64,000 nucleotides of DNA from Clitopilus passeckerianus (GCA_944990035.1 CALYLX010000138.1:203974-267973), one strand, 5' to 3'; shown: positions 1 to 12,340, numbered from the stretch's first letter. Translations and numbers: made by a program. Notes: generated from the sequence alone by a model not told the origin.

Positions 1-1
1 A

Positions 2-297
2 AATCTAGAGCTGACGAACCGAGAAGAGGACATCCGTCGATGACGCTGGAAGGGTTGATCCCTCTGGTCGAGCGATGTTGGTTCCTCCGAAACCTCGAGG
101 TGACCGTGACCTGCCGTCCGTTCGATCTAAGACGGCTTCCACCGGCTGTATCCAGCAGCCTTCGGACCGTCGCGTTCGTTAGCAGTCCAGTACACGAGAT
201 ACCGCGCCTTTTTGGCTGCATGACGACAATGTTCCCGTGCGCCGACTACATCCATTCGTCCTACGAAGGATGGCAAGATCAACCTGGGATACATTAG
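2..297 (+). pseudogene. 3' remnant of an F-box/leucine-rich-type protein
   Basis: The reading frame ending at 297 contains a GLIPLVERC segment followed by an LRTVAFVSSP-like strand. This resembles the C-terminal repeats of the F-box proteins that are very numerous in mushroom genomes. The upstream part, positions 2-40, reads LELTNREEDIRR in frame 2, which is the usual lead-in to that segment, but the continuation lies in frame 1. The two parts are therefore joined by a one-base frame change near position 41. The 5' part of the gene is outside the window. It may be a decaying copy, or a gene broken by one of the single-base indels seen elsewhere in this window. Family assignment is from pattern memory only. 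Confidence 0.4.
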
Positions 298-1023
298 ACA
301 GCCATCTTGAGAGACATTTACGGCAAAGACAGCATCGATGACCGTGACCACAAATTAATGAATACATCTTGTTTTTCAATTATGAACGTCAAAATGCAGA
401 GGGGAAAGTGAGGCATCAGACACACTCACAGCAGTCGGACTTGGGCAGAAGGAACTTCAGAAGGATCGATACTGAGGCCCCCGGCACCATACTACGAGCG
501 ATTACACATGCCAGTCCCCAGAGTCTACAATCATTTTGCGAGGGCCTCCACGATGCAGGCATCAAACATTTATCGTTACAGTAATAAGGCGTCAGTAAAG
601 ATCCTGGTCCAAGATTTCAACTTAGATTTTTTTGGTTATTGGTTATATTCACAACCGACTACGTTTTTCATCGGTGGTGTCTGGCTGGTCCCAAGGCTGG
701 AGACTTCAAAACTTGAAGTTCATGTTCGACGCGACTCATTCTTCGATATATGTGAATTTGTATTGCTCAGACTGATTCACTGGCAGTACCTATACGACCA
801 GAGAGCATTGGCATACTTACCTTCCATGAAGACTCCTTGTCGGGAACCCTGTCTACTCTTCAATTCGCTTGTTCCGAAGTCTGCGCTAGCCCAATGTAGT
901 CAAGGTGGGCACAGCCAAGTTCGCCGACAGCCCTGGCCCACTGGTGTCTGAATCAACTTCTTCAACTTGTCACAATCTCGCCTGCCCCCTTGCCATCAAC
1001 TCTGGACTCAGAAAGAGTTCGAC
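298..1023. other. intergenic, no gene recognised
   Basis: Several short open frames occur on both strands but none shows recognisable domain sequence or a convincing splice pattern. The last part presumably holds the promoter of the DUF6697 gene that starts at 1024. Confidence 0.5.
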
Positions 1024-2921
1024 ATGGCTAAGACACGCAGTAAACGCCTCATGTCTCCTAAGGTCAAACACGGTGAGGCACCTGGTTTTCTTCTTGAGGA
1101 GGAGACTGACAGCTATTACGACAGACAACAGTAATGCAGTATGTACCACACATCTCGCCACTCATTTTCAGTGCTTAATCCAGGATAGACCGATAGCAAG
1201 CCGCCTCGTGCGTTGTTGGACAGCACCAACCGCCAAGTAAAGGGTGCCAGTGAGGATGCTCTTTGCCCCTGCAAGAAGGAGAGTAAGGAGAACCTACCGC
1301 TTAAAGACGAAGAAATGGAAGAAAAACCAAAGGCTGAAGTATTGGAAATTGGCCTTCCTCCAAGTCCTGAGGGGGACGAGGTGAAGAAGAAAGAAGAGGA
1401 GATCGAACCCAAATTCGAGCGTGCATGTTCCCTTTGTGGTGCTCATTCCCATGACGAGACTGGGGCCCAGAAATCGAACGTTGCAGATGATACACCTGTG
1501 GCTCGAGATGCCGGAAGTAAATCAGTACGCATCATCAGTTTCTCCCGCATCTTCTAACCAAGCTTCTCCTCACAGGAAAGTGAGTTGCACCAACGGGATG
1601 GCTCACCCTTGCAACCGCGGACAAAACGGCGAAGACTCATCATGGAGGCGGTTGAATTGCCAGCACCCAAATATAGCAAGGCCGCAACACAGATAATTCG
1701 ATCCCCAGACCCCCAGACCCCAGATGATGTTGAGTTTCGGAAGAAGATGGAAAAGATGAAAAACGTATGTTCTATCGCTTTTCATCGGATTCATGGAGGC
1801 TTACCCGACAACAGCCAAAAGTTAAGAAGAAGGAGGGGATGTCTCTAGCGCTGGATTCGATCAAGGATCGCATATTGCCGATTGGACTGAACATACGCCC
1901 AACCGGGGTTGAGAGGAATGTCGCGGAGACATATGTCAATCGATACTTTACCTCTGCTATCTGGGGAGGTGGACCACAGGACACTTTCCCTCATCCCAGG
2001 AAGGAGCTCCTCGACATACATGGCATGGATGACTGGATGTGTATAACTCTTGACCACCACCCGAATGGGCCCGAGATTCCCGGCGCGCCAGGGCTCTATT
2101 TTGCTCCAGGCAAGGACGAAGACGATCCTCAACTGTTCAATGAACCTTTAAGGACGATGGTCCGCATTCGTCCCGGTCAATGGCAGTACCTTGGACAATA
2201 TGAAATGGTACCCTCAAAATGGCTGACAAGGCAGGAGTGGAGATCTCAATCGGAAAAGGTTCAATGTTTTCTGCGCTGGCGATCTTTTTCACGTTAACCC
2301 TTTGTACAGTGTCGCAAAGCATGGGCTGCGGAAATCATGACAAAAGAGTGGGGGGTAGGGCTTAGAGCCCAGGTTTACCTCAAAAACGACTTGGCCGGAG
2401 TCCTACTCCCGCTGAGATTGATCGAGACCTCAAGGGCACTGACAACATAACCAACCCTTACGCTGATGTTGTCTCGCACAAGGATGTAAACGCCGCTTTG
2501 TGGAGGGGAGAGATAGTAAGTGTCCGAACGGAGGTCGAAGTCTAGCATATTGACTGCTTTGTAGCCTATTGGCGTTTATACCATGAAATGTGTCGGTTAC
2601 GACAAGAAATTCGCCACAGATATGCACGAGAAGTTTCCTGGGTGGTACAACGAATGGAAAGAAAAGATTAGACGAAGGAAAGAGGATCGCGAGAGGAAAG
2701 CTCAGGCGACCGAAACGGGTAATACAAGCAGCTTTACAAGAACAGCAGTGGGTAGTAAGAAGCGCAAGAGAGACTTGGAGTCGGTGGAGGGATGGGAAGA
2801 GAGTGAAGAGGACGAGGACTATCCGTTCGATGATGGCTCTACTGATGACTTGGAAGACGATCCTGCCGAGCAGTATGAGTACAAGCATAGGCGAACGCGC
2901 AGTCGACCAATCACGTTATAA
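1024..2921 (+). CDS. DUF6697 domain protein (one A-run frameshift)
   Basis: This is a basidiomycete protein of unknown function. I infer exons 1024-1130, 1197-1524, 1576-1764, 1815-2258, 2310-2515 and 2565-2921, giving about 543 aa. The N-terminal third is Lys/Glu-rich, with one small Cys/His cluster (CSLCGAHSHD). The conserved core starts at LPIGLNIRPTGVERN and includes SAIWGGGPQDTFPHP, HGMDDWMC and the PGAPGLYFAPG and GQWQYLGQYE segments. It resumes with GVYTMKCVGYD and ends in a basic/acidic tail. The five-A run at 2382-2386 appears to lack one A: before it the frame reads QVYLK, after it RLGRSPTPAEID, one base out of register. A 53-nt intron (2348-2400) would also keep the frame open but would delete a conserved segment. 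The DUF6697 label is from memory of the family signature. Confidence 0.75.
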
Positions 2922-3185
2922 GCTTCGAGCAAAGTCGGTTCTGGTGCCTTGATAGAAGGAAGCGAGAATATTCAGCTTTTGGTAACTTTTATCTATTTGT
3001 TATCTTGTTTCGTACACATATAATACTATTGACGGAGTGCTACTAATGCCAAAGTCCAACTGGTGACTGATGGTGTAATGTCAATTATACAAGCCAGTCC
3101 GAAAAATCCGCTGAAAACCAATATGAAAACATGTAAAGTACAAAATGCAGCGAAAATATGCTCTAACCAGGGCATGAACGTGTGA

Positions 3186-5869
3186 TTAATTCACGGAAGA
3201 ATGGATAGACATCACAGAGGGTGCAACAGGGACAACGGTCCGTGACCTCTCTCTATGGTCACCTTCCTCCCGTCCTATGCCATGACCATGACCAACAGCA
3301 TGATCATTCGTAGACAGGTGCTCCAGCGCAGTCGAGAGATCCGTCTCGCTCCTTGACGCCCTCTTAGCCAATTTGGCCAGCTTCGCTGCCTCCTCGTAGC
3401 TCGGGAGACCCTCCATACTCGACAAAGGAGGAACGCCACCAATGAACCCTCTCGACGCGACCTCATAGTCTGGCACCTCCGTGAAAGCTCGGTGCAATAA
3501 TTCTGCACCAGTCCCGTCTTCCGGTACCCTCCTTACTGGGCTAGGTACGCGTCGAACTGGTCCGCCACCCGGCGCAGAAGCTATCGACTGAGAGGAAGAC
3601 GTCCTCTCGAGGTCGGATAGAGTAGGTACAGCCGGCATTGAAGGTGTCCTGGATATCCAATTGTGAGGCGTGAACGTAGACAACGGCTTCATCGAGGTAT
3701 TCATCAGACTAGGCAAGTCCCTCGAGGAAGAGTTCCCTCCATGGAGATACGTCTCCCTCGAAGAATGATGGCCTGGCCGGTGGTGAGTTGTATAGTGGGC
3801 GGCTTGGGGTAGTGCAGGAGGTACGAGGTCGACGTTGCGAATGCGTTCGGGGCTGTGAGCTCGGCTTCCTGGCCTGCTTCCTGCTCGACTCTGCATGCGG
3901 CTCGTCAACCTGCTGGCGGGGTGGCTTGAAGTCGGGCTAAAATGTGACAACGGACGATGGTGGGTATCGGAAGCTCCAGTGTGATGGGCCGAAGAGGAGG
4001 CGCTTTGATCAGGCGGAGGGGACCAAGACCTCAACCTCGGCGGTGATTCCCTAGACAGAGACAACAACAGCTCCGAATTGACCCAGTCAAGAGGTGTGGA
4101 GGAGTCTGAACCAGGTTGGTGTGGTAGGTGTCCAAGAAGATGCGCCTCAAGAGGCGTCGACCTGCCAGACCTCGACGGCGGCCAGAACTGCAAAGGAACT
4201 GGAGCAGAATGGGTCTCTCCAGCACCTGAATCTGGTGTCCTAGGCCACGTTGGGCTCACGCCCTGCGCGATCCACGGATTGGTCACCCTCATGGTTGACG
4301 CCTCCGGGAGATACATGTTCGCCACCCTATCCCTGACATGGGCTTGGTAACTCGGTAGCTGAACATCCTCCTCTTCGTCCTGAGGTACCTCGTTCAGCCC
4401 CAAGATGAGTCGTCTTGTCGGAGCGGAATAGAGTTTGCATTCGGCTAGAAGCCGGTAGTCGAGGAGGTGTATTGGGAGTGAACATCGGAGTTCTGAGGTA
4501 TGTCCGTCTGGATTGAGGAGAAGGATACTCCAGCGGACGCGATGGGATATATGGATGGGCTCAAGGGTATGTGAAGGGGTAATAGTGAGAGGAACGTTGA
4601 TGCTGAGGAACGTCACGAGGTCAGAGCTTTCGGGATCGTGTTCTAGTGAATCATTGCTTGGTGCGGATCCTTCACTCTGAGACGGCGCAGGCTGGGGTGG
4701 AAATTGTGGAAGTCGTGAGGGTCGGGTATTGGGTTGACTGATATCATCGATAACTCGTGAATTTCCTGTCGTTGTAGTAGGCGCTACGACGTTTGTCCGA
4801 GAATGTGTAGATGGGGGTCTCGACGGCGGCGCACTGCCAGAGGGCGTACCAGGAGTCCCCGGTGAGCCAGGAGCACTGTAGGAATGCAACGAAGATGGTC
4901 GGGATTCGACAATTTCGACAGCACGACCATTGACGATCTCATGTCTGCAAGAACCGACGATGCGAGTGGTCTCCTGTGCACCAGATCGTGCATAGACCTT
5001 CGTTTGTTCCTGTATCGATGTCTGCACGCTAAGAACGCAAACGCCTTTCATTAGAGGGGAGCACTTGACGAGTGCGGTGATCTTGTCGCCGGCTGCCCAC
5101 GCCTTGTGAGGCAGGAGAATGGAGTACATGATCTTCTCGGGCCATGTGTTCTCAATTTCGAGCGTGTGCTGATACTCCATGGCTTCCGGTGCGAATGAAC
5201 GGACGATGGAGACATCTTGAGACGCATGGAGGTTGTGATGGCCAAAGCTGAACCCAGCTCTGACGACATGTGCTCGTAGCTTGTAGGCAATAGTAGCACC
5301 ACCGAAGACAGGGGAGGCGATGCTTGAGGGAAGAGACCCTCCTATTCTCAACTGGAAGGTAAAGATGTGTCGCCCGGCCTTTAAAGTATGGCTACGACCC
5401 TTTTCGCCTTCGAGAAACGACCAGTCGTGTTGGCAGATAACATACGTCAGAACTGGAGCAGCGTTCATGCCGCTATGGAACAAAATGACTCATCAGAATG
5501 TTGCTAACGCTCATAATCGACAAGGATGAAGTACCTTTCATTGGGAGGGATCGGAAGCGTTGCTTTTCCTTTGAAGTCGAGGGTGATTTCCTTTAGGGCT
5601 GTCGACTCGGTGAGGTAGACAGCGACATAGCCGGTTATTCGTGTTGGCTCGACATCGACGCCAACGCCCTTCAGATAGACGGTTTGGTGGTCTAGATGTA
5701 TCTCAACGCGAGATTTAGGAGGTTTGACGCGACCCATATCTGTATGGTCGGTCTCTGAGGTGGACTGGGCATGCACAGGAGACGTTGAGTGAGGTTCAGG
5801 TGCATGATGATCTTCTATATGTGGCTGAGTGTCGACATGTGAAGACGTTCTTGAAAGAACAAAAGCCAT
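3186..5869 (-). CDS. arrestin-related trafficking adaptor (alpha-arrestin)
   Basis: The protein is 873 aa in two exons, 5869-5535 and 5472-3186, split by a 62-nt intron. The first in-frame ATG is 5869. The N-terminal half carries an arrestin_N fold (RVEIHLDHQTVYLKGVGVD, LKEITLDFKGKATLP, TYVICQHDWSFLEG, GRHIFTFQLRIGGSLPSSI). An arrestin_C region follows (NTWPEKIMYSILLPHKAWA, ITALVKCSPLMKGV). The C-terminal half is Ser/Pro/His-rich and probably disordered. It holds VQLPSYQAHVRDRVANMYLP and GLPSYEEAAK, whose LPSY motifs are variants of the PY motifs that recruit Rsp5/Nedd4-type ubiquitin ligases in this family (Rod1, Rog3, CreD). The likely role is to direct ubiquitination and endocytosis of plasma-membrane transporters. 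The family call is confident; the specific orthologue is not assigned. Confidence 0.88.
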
Positions 5870-7733
5870 GAAAGGCAATAACTGTTGAAAGCAGTAATAG
5901 CAGGTAGAACGACAAGAAAGAGTTGACTGGGATTTTCCTTTGCATTTCGATCTTGTTGAGCTCAAAAATGTATCATTCAGTCATTCCTCCCTCCTTCCCG
6001 TTCCGGCACCCGGTATTGCCGATCACTTGCCCGATCCGATCTGGATAACATATACACCGGTTCGGCCACTCTCGCGTCATTTCTGTCCAATCTTCGAGTT
6101 TTAGCCTTATCGTTGCCTTGTTTCACACAAACGTGGGCAAGAAGGAAAAAATGCAAAAAACGAGCCCATATGCTTCGCTCGCAATAATTTCCATGGCTCG
6201 CATCAGCTAAATCTCTCTACCAGACCCGCTCCGGCTATACGACCAGGGTAAAATTAGAAAAACATGCGCGGCAGGCGTGACCCACCCCCTTCGCCTGCTT
6301 ACCACTAAGCAGTCATGGGTACATTTGCCTTTCTCATCTGCTTACTGACCAACACGGAAATCTTTGTCAAAAAGTGACATCCCCGAGGCACCCATCCCCT
6401 TTCGTGAGCCCCCTCCCAGAAATCACTCAAAATCGAAATCAGGGCGCAAATACTTCCATTTCTATCGATAATGTCGGCTTGGGAGTACCGCATGTTCAAT
6501 TGTATCTGGTGGTGATGACTGGTAGTAATATATTTCTTTGATTATCTACCTCGCATGTTCCCCAAAGAAATGCAGTCTGTAAGATAAGGGTGCATTCAGC
6601 GCGACTAGTTGGAAGGACATCAGGTTTCATCTACTCTAATGGATCGAAAGCAACGAGGAGCACAACCCTCATGCAAAGTCGGGCCGGTCGAGTCTACTTT
6701 AACCCAGAGCTTCCGTACCAGAGGGTCAATGTATAACTTGCTTCCGTCCCGAAAATCCTTTCCCGAATGGTGCCAAGCAGCTTCCGTCTGATCCTTTTCC
6801 CGATTAGGCACGTCGCTCGCCATCGCGAGATGAGCCATGCCAGTCGCCCGAAACCTTCCGAGCATGCACCAAGTGTCAATACACCTCAACAAAGTGGACA
6901 CATGCTCCCTGATACCGTCGTATTTTAGTCAATGCCCTTGGAGTTTGGGTTGGGAGTATCATTTCCTCTCAAAATCAAGAGGGAACGACCAATGTCCACA
7001 GAAAACTTTCAGGGTGTGGACAGTGTTGGCGCGATACGACGCAATTGAGCCAGTCCAATCCATCCGGACAGTATCTGGATTCAATCGATCGACACTCGTA
7101 CACCGATTTTTTTCTCCCTGCCGCAATCAAATATCTATTATCTACCGCGGCATCTCTCGAAATCCTACTGCTTGACACGACTTGACATTTTACGATAGCT
7201 TCATAAAATTTCCCGAATATAATCCGGACCGATGTCTTTGCAAATCCCAAGGCTCCAGAAATGTATTTGGAAAATAGTTTATTATTATCGGAGTAGTGAC
7301 TCGAGCGCCCTCGATCTGCACCGTGTCTGCGGTCGATATACCCATCTATTCAATCCTCCGCAATGAATTCACATCCGAGTCGGTAGCTTGTTGTAGCTTT
7401 TCACACACAGATATCTTGACTACCAAATATTTTACCAACACGCGCTGTGACAATTGTCTTTCGATGTACGTACATGGCACCTCGGTGTCTATTCTTGTCG
7501 ATGAGTCCGACAAGGATAGAAATCAGGCATCGCTCACACTTCTTTAAATGCTCTTACTCCACATGCAGTAATTCCTTTCAAAAACAAACGAGTACAACCA
7601 ACGCATAGATATGGTCATGTTCTAGGACAAAAAGCCTAGAAACTTTACGAGATCGAGAATAAGTTACATATCCGTCCGCGTATAGTACCCTCTCTTCATC
7701 TCCTGTTAACCAAGAAAACCCAAGGCAGCCACT
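5870..7733. other. long intergenic region upstream of the arrestin gene
   Basis: This is about 1.9 kb without a supported gene, which is long for this window. It contains a pyrimidine-rich tract just upstream of the arrestin start (about 5985-6005), the likely core promoter. The rest would be 5' regulatory DNA of the arrestin gene or 3' flank of the lyase gene. Short open frames on both strands look random. Confidence 0.5.
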
Positions 7734-10459
7734 TTATGCTTTATATAGAGCATCCAAGAAAGCAGTCGCGAGCTCGCTAACCATGGAAGGTCCCACCGCA
7801 CTCGAATTTCCGAGACCTGTGATGAAGAAAGAGAGGAGGTCCGATCAGTCAAACATTCACATTCACAGCAATTGCCAAGTGAGGATGAGGTAACGGAGGC
7901 AACGAGGGCAATAGGGACGATGGAAGGAAGATAAACTTCTTCCGTAAGATGGATTTGGGGTGTAATGCAGAAGAAGGGAGGCATGGATGGAGGTAGGCAG
8001 ATAAAACGATGTAGGCCCAAGCCAGCGGGTGAGAAATCCTCAACCCGGTTTGTACCTTGCAATACACTGGCAAAAGGAATAGAGTCCTGCCTAAGCCAAC
8101 AAGGTCCGCCAGTACGTTATCATCCCATCTATCGCGTCTATCTGAGTCTATCTGGCGCCACCAGTAGTTCCACCACTGCCACAGCACTTTCGTGCCTCGA
8201 AACTTGGCAACACAGCAACGGAAGAAGACCGGATCGAGGACGTTGAGATGTCGAAGCACCGAGAAGATGGAGGCAAATGGAAGGAAAGAGATGACGGGGA
8301 TGATAAGGAATACATACCGTAGAGAGATACCATGGTGCCTTTGCCGGATGGAGCTATTTTGGCTTCCTTGACTGATTCTTTGAGGTCCGCAATGAAAGTA
8401 TCGACGTTCGGGACTGTGAGTCGCTGTAGATTATCTTGAGTTTAGGAAGGGGATTGAGGAGAGGAAATAAGAAGATACGCACCGTACAAGCGATATGCAC
8501 AGCAGGTGGGTTAGCCAGAGCATTCAAATGCCATCCCCGAACGGCCATCAAGTCCCCAACTTCCAGAATATTCACAGCAGGGTGCTTAGACGCAAATGCG
8601 ACAACAGACGCCGGAGGTGAGCCAAGAAGGTAGAGCTCTGGGACCGAGGAAGCGACACCAGCGGCAATCTTGCGTGCGCAGGTGACGATATCATGACAGT
8701 GGGAAATGTAGCCTCTGAACGGGTTCCTGTTAGTGTGTTTGCATCTAGAAATGGAAGACCCAACGCACTCGTCTCCGATATGTTGCATGACTGCCCATGT
8801 TCCTGCTATCAGCGCACCGGGCCGGGATCCTGAGAAACTTGGGCTGGCGTAGACACCGCCTGGAATGGATGTCAATTGGGTTCAGTTTGAGGGTATGAGC
8901 TAGAACAATCACCAGTCCAATGAGGGTTGACATAGTACTGATACCGACGTAGCTCGGCATCGCGGTACATAACCACGGAGGTACCCTAAACCAACATCCA
9001 AAGTTCGGTGAAATGGAAACCGTAACAGTGTGTATCTTCCATACCTTTGGCGCAAATCCATACTACAACCACATGTTAGCAATCTTTCGAAAGTTCCATA
9101 GCCAAAAACATTCTCTCACCTTGTGGGTATCACAGCTGATGCTCGTCACGCCCTTCACCCTGAAATCGAAAGGCTGCAGCTTGAATTTGCCATTTTCACC
9201 GCCAGACAGCCCAGCCTTCTCCAAGTAGGGAACGATGAAGCTGCCTAAACAACAGTCGACGTGGAGGCCAATATTGTGCTTGGATGCAATTGCCCCGAGA
9301 GCAACAATGTCGTCTTGGTTGCCATCTGGGAAGTTGACCGCTGAGCCAACGAGCTGTACTTGGAGATGAGAGAAGTGAAGAATTCATTTGCAGGGTGGCA
9401 TACCATGATGGTGTTTGAGTTGCTAACGGACGGGGATGAACGGACATTCGGGGTCAAAGGAAGGAAATGGCTCACATGGCGCGTTTGAGACGTTTGAGGT
9501 CGACTTTGCGCGTGTAGGAGTCGACGGGGATTTCATGAAGCTTAATCTTGAGGTATTCGGAAGCCTTGTTGAACGCAGCATGAGCAGTGATAGGAATAAT
9601 CCTGCAAGCAATGAGTATGGGTGCTCTACGTGTGCAGGTAACGACGTACAATTCGGGTTCTGTGATACCTTTGACTGCTCTTGCCCAGTCACGGTGAGTC
9701 TTCACGGCCATGATGATGGATTCAGTGCCTCCGGAGGTCATGACACCTGCGCCGGAAGGGTTGTTGTAGAGATTGAGCACCATGGCGACAATTTCGGCCT
9801 CCATTTTCCTGACCGCGGGGAACACATCTGGATGGAGAGGGTTTGAGACGCAGTAGCGCTGGTAGGCTGTCACGATGATTTTCTCGAGGTCTGCACCTCC
9901 ATCTGGATATCGAGGAGAGATGCATCAGCATACATAGTTAAAGAAGCCGCGGGGAATAAGTTGCCTACGATAAACAGCACCAGAAAGCTTGCCGGCGTTG
10001 TAATCTGTGGTATTGCCCAGTTCAACATCCATGGTGTTCATCTGCTCGACAATCCATTCTAGTGGTTTCCCTTCTGATGGTAGTGACAGGTGGCGAACAA
10101 CATCCGCGCCTTTGGGTACGAGCTTGTTCTCAATGTCGAGTTTGGCCTTGTTCATTTGTGCCTCTACGCTCTTTGCTGTTGAAGGCACCCGCAACACCAT
10201 CCGGATGACCAGCTGTGCGGTATGACATTAAGAGAAGCTATACAGATGCATGATAGACACCTACCTGAGCAACATAGCGGTATAGTTCTTTAACTGTAGC
10301 GGCAATACCACGAGCACGAAGATGCCGCTTGGCCTTCATCGATTGGGTGAGGAAGACATAGACGAACAGGACAGTCTTGAGATGATCAAAGGTCCTAGAA
10401 ACAGCCGGGTTTGAGACCAGAGCCTTCGCCTTCGCGCTGACATTGTTAAGAGTAGCCAT
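7734..10459 (-). CDS. DPL1: sphingosine-1-phosphate lyase
   Basis: This is a PLP-dependent ER-membrane enzyme that cleaves phosphorylated sphingoid bases to a fatty aldehyde and ethanolamine phosphate, the exit step of sphingolipid breakdown. I infer 12 exons: 10459-10265, 10212-9969, 9902-9650, 9601-9476, 9422-9404, 9353-9120, 9062-9045, 8985-8913, 8859-8769, 8714-8479, 8413-8318 and 7816-7734. They sum exactly to 555 aa plus stop, the usual family length. A hydrophobic N-terminal segment ([14 protein letters not shown]) is the expected membrane anchor. Family motifs include [58 protein letters not shown], the PLP lysine in SCDTHKYGFAPKG, and [24 protein letters not shown]. Two exons are only 19 and 18 nt, and the last intron (7817-8317) is 501 nt, ten times the others. 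It is divergent from prefoldin subunit 4. Confidence 0.95.
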
Positions 10460-10625
10460 TCTGCCCAAAGATAAGACCCTGAATGGCGTTGAAGGTAGGG
10501 GCAGCCGACGAAGGGTTCGGTCAACTCGCAGCGAATGTTGTTGACATATGATTCTTACGTGATTGCCGGTTTGCGTCCTTTGCGCCATTTGGATCTTTCC
10601 TCAGACACTCATCACCGTGAACAAC
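10460..10625. promoter_or_regulatory. shared divergent promoter DPL1 / PFD4
   Basis: There are 166 bp between the start codons of two divergent genes, so both promoters and 5' UTRs must lie here or overlap. No clear TATA box was seen. This is inferred from spacing only. Confidence 0.5.
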
Positions 10626-11239
10626 ATGAGAATGGTATTATCGTCTTATCGTTGCCAGTTTCGATCTCGAGGCTGAAGAAAACGCTACTTCAGCTCGCAC
10701 AAGAGGAGGAGAACGACGATGCTGCCGAAGTTACATGGGGTATGTTGATGTCACGACCGTTCTGACTTGCGACTGACCGGAGATTTTTTGCAGAGGATCA
10801 GCAGCGAATTAATACCTTCTCAAAGCTCAACAACCGAATGAGGAGCCTGGAAGAGAAACTGCAGACATTACAGGTGCGAGTTGCTGGTTCATCTCCAAGG
10901 TATTGACTAACACCGCCTACCTTCCCTAGCAAGAGAAAGAGGCTCTCGAAGATCTCGCAACAGAGCTCGAGCTAGCGGATGAGGACCAACTAGTTCTGTA
11001 CGTCTCTTCTCTCAACCTGACATCCTTGATTCTGAACGTTTTCTAGATATCGGGTTGGTGAAGCTTTCCTGCACCTGTCGCATGCAACTGCGATGAAGCG
11101 CCTCGAAAGCGATCAATCAGGCCTTGAACAACGCATGTCAAAACTATCATCCTCGTCATCGGATTGCGAGAGCCAAATGAAAGATCTGAAAGTGACGTTA
11201 TACGCAAAATTCGGAAAAGCGATTAATCTCGATGACTGA
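10626..11239 (+). CDS. PFD4: prefoldin subunit 4
   Basis: This is a beta-type prefoldin subunit of the hexameric co-chaperone that delivers nascent actin and tubulin to the CCT/TRiC chaperonin in the cytosol. The first exon is only 9 nt (ATG AGA ATG, 10626-10634). It is followed by exons joined through short introns with donors after VTW, LQTLQ and DQLVL. The product is about 131 aa, the family size. Diagnostic segments are VTWEDQQRINTFSKLNNRM, the coiled-coil helix RSLEEKLQTLQQEKEALED, the beta-hairpin region ELADEDQLVLYRVGEAFLHL, and a C-terminal helix ending KVTLYAKFGKAINLDD. The start is chosen because MRM before an acidic stretch matches other prefoldin-4 N-termini. Confidence 0.93.
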
Positions 11240-11303
11240 GTACCATGTATCTAGACGTGTATACTTTCCGTGCTAATGGAAATGCTTCTGCAACCAACTG
11301 TTG

Positions 11304-12291
11304 CTAAAGGAATGAACTGAACGACGGGTTGAAATACGAGAACACATCACTCCGTCCCCATTTGTCCGCTCTCTTGATGCACCATTTGCAATCCTTCAGA
11401 CGATAGTACTCCCCGTCGATGAATGCACTAAGCCTTTGCGCATTCCCGATTGGATCCTGCCGGAGGAAATGTGTAACGACATTCCGAAACTTTCGCCAAT
11501 TGGAGCATTCCTCAATTCCTCCTTTGTGCAAGATTGGATTCGGCTCTTCAGTCTTTTCTTCCGCACGATCGCGCCAGCTATTCTGGTATTTTTCCTAAGG
11601 GCCTCGTCACTGGCTGCTTGGGAGACCGAAAGCTAACGATCCACGTACCCAGGCATAGCCGACTCGGCCTCGATCGAATCTAGAATACCGGATTTTGCTG
11701 GTGATCCCATCTCTTTCATGTTTGCTGCAATTTCCGATGGTCCACTTTGCGAGGGAATCTGCCTCGTTTAAAAGGCCATGTTGGGAGAAATACAACAATG
11801 CCATGGCGGGTTCATCGTGCATTCGAACCCTGAAAGGCATAGGTGAGCGTATTGTGACACAACACCCTCGTCATTTCCTATTACTGACTTGAAAGCTAGT
11901 CTGCAAGGCTGCTTGGCAGCGTAGAGGTGATACTTCTCCGACCCATTGGCCAGTTCCATGAGCACCGACATGTCTAATCTCCTATTGTCAAGTGCTGGCT
12001 GGTCGACATGATGCATGAACTGCAAAAACAGAGGCATTGATTCTGAACCAAAGTCTTTCATCTTCACAACCTCGAGTTCCTGATTCCCGGCTAAATTGGC
12101 TGGAGGAAAGCCTGCGGAGAAGCTCTCCAAGTTAGCACTATGGACACCAAATTGCTTGCCATCAGAGGATTCAAAGATCAAGTCGATCTCCAAGTGGCAT
12201 TCGGAAACTGTGTTTTGCTGAAAATCAGCCTAAACGTGGCCATGGAAAGGACTTGGGTTCAGCTACCTGGGCAGGGTGGAGGGCTGGCCAT
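11304..12291 (-). CDS. BTB/POZ-like domain protein, tandem copy A
   Basis: A tiny first exon encodes MASPPPCP and is spliced (donor gtagct) to the main exon reading SECHLEIDLIFESSDGKQFGVH, SANLESFSAGFPPAN and MPLFLQFMHHVDQPALD. This is the pattern of the abbreviated BTB/POZ domains of mushroom genomes. After HLYAAKQPCRLAFK a further intron (donor gtcagt) leads to RMHDEPAMALLYFSQHGLLNEADSLAKW and a C-terminal region ending GEYYRLKDCKWCIKRADKW. Such domains mediate protein-protein contacts, sometimes with cullin-3; no specific partner is suggested. The gene is a tandem paralog of the next gene upstream, with the same intron positions and similarity along its whole length. A TATA-like element lies about 50-65 nt upstream of the start. 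Confidence 0.72.
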
Positions 12292-12340
12292 AGGAGATGG
12301 TGGGGTGGGACAATCACGACGGCCTTTCGTTCTTACTAAG

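Noticed and set aside
508..951. 147-codon plus-strand open frame
   Set aside because: No domain-like sequence, no splice context, and unlikely residue composition.
2348..2400. 53-nt GT-AG intron that would keep the DUF6697 frame open
   Set aside because: It would delete a segment that looks conserved (EWGVGLRAQVYLK plus the RLGR lead-in). A missing A in the adjacent A-run explains the frame better.
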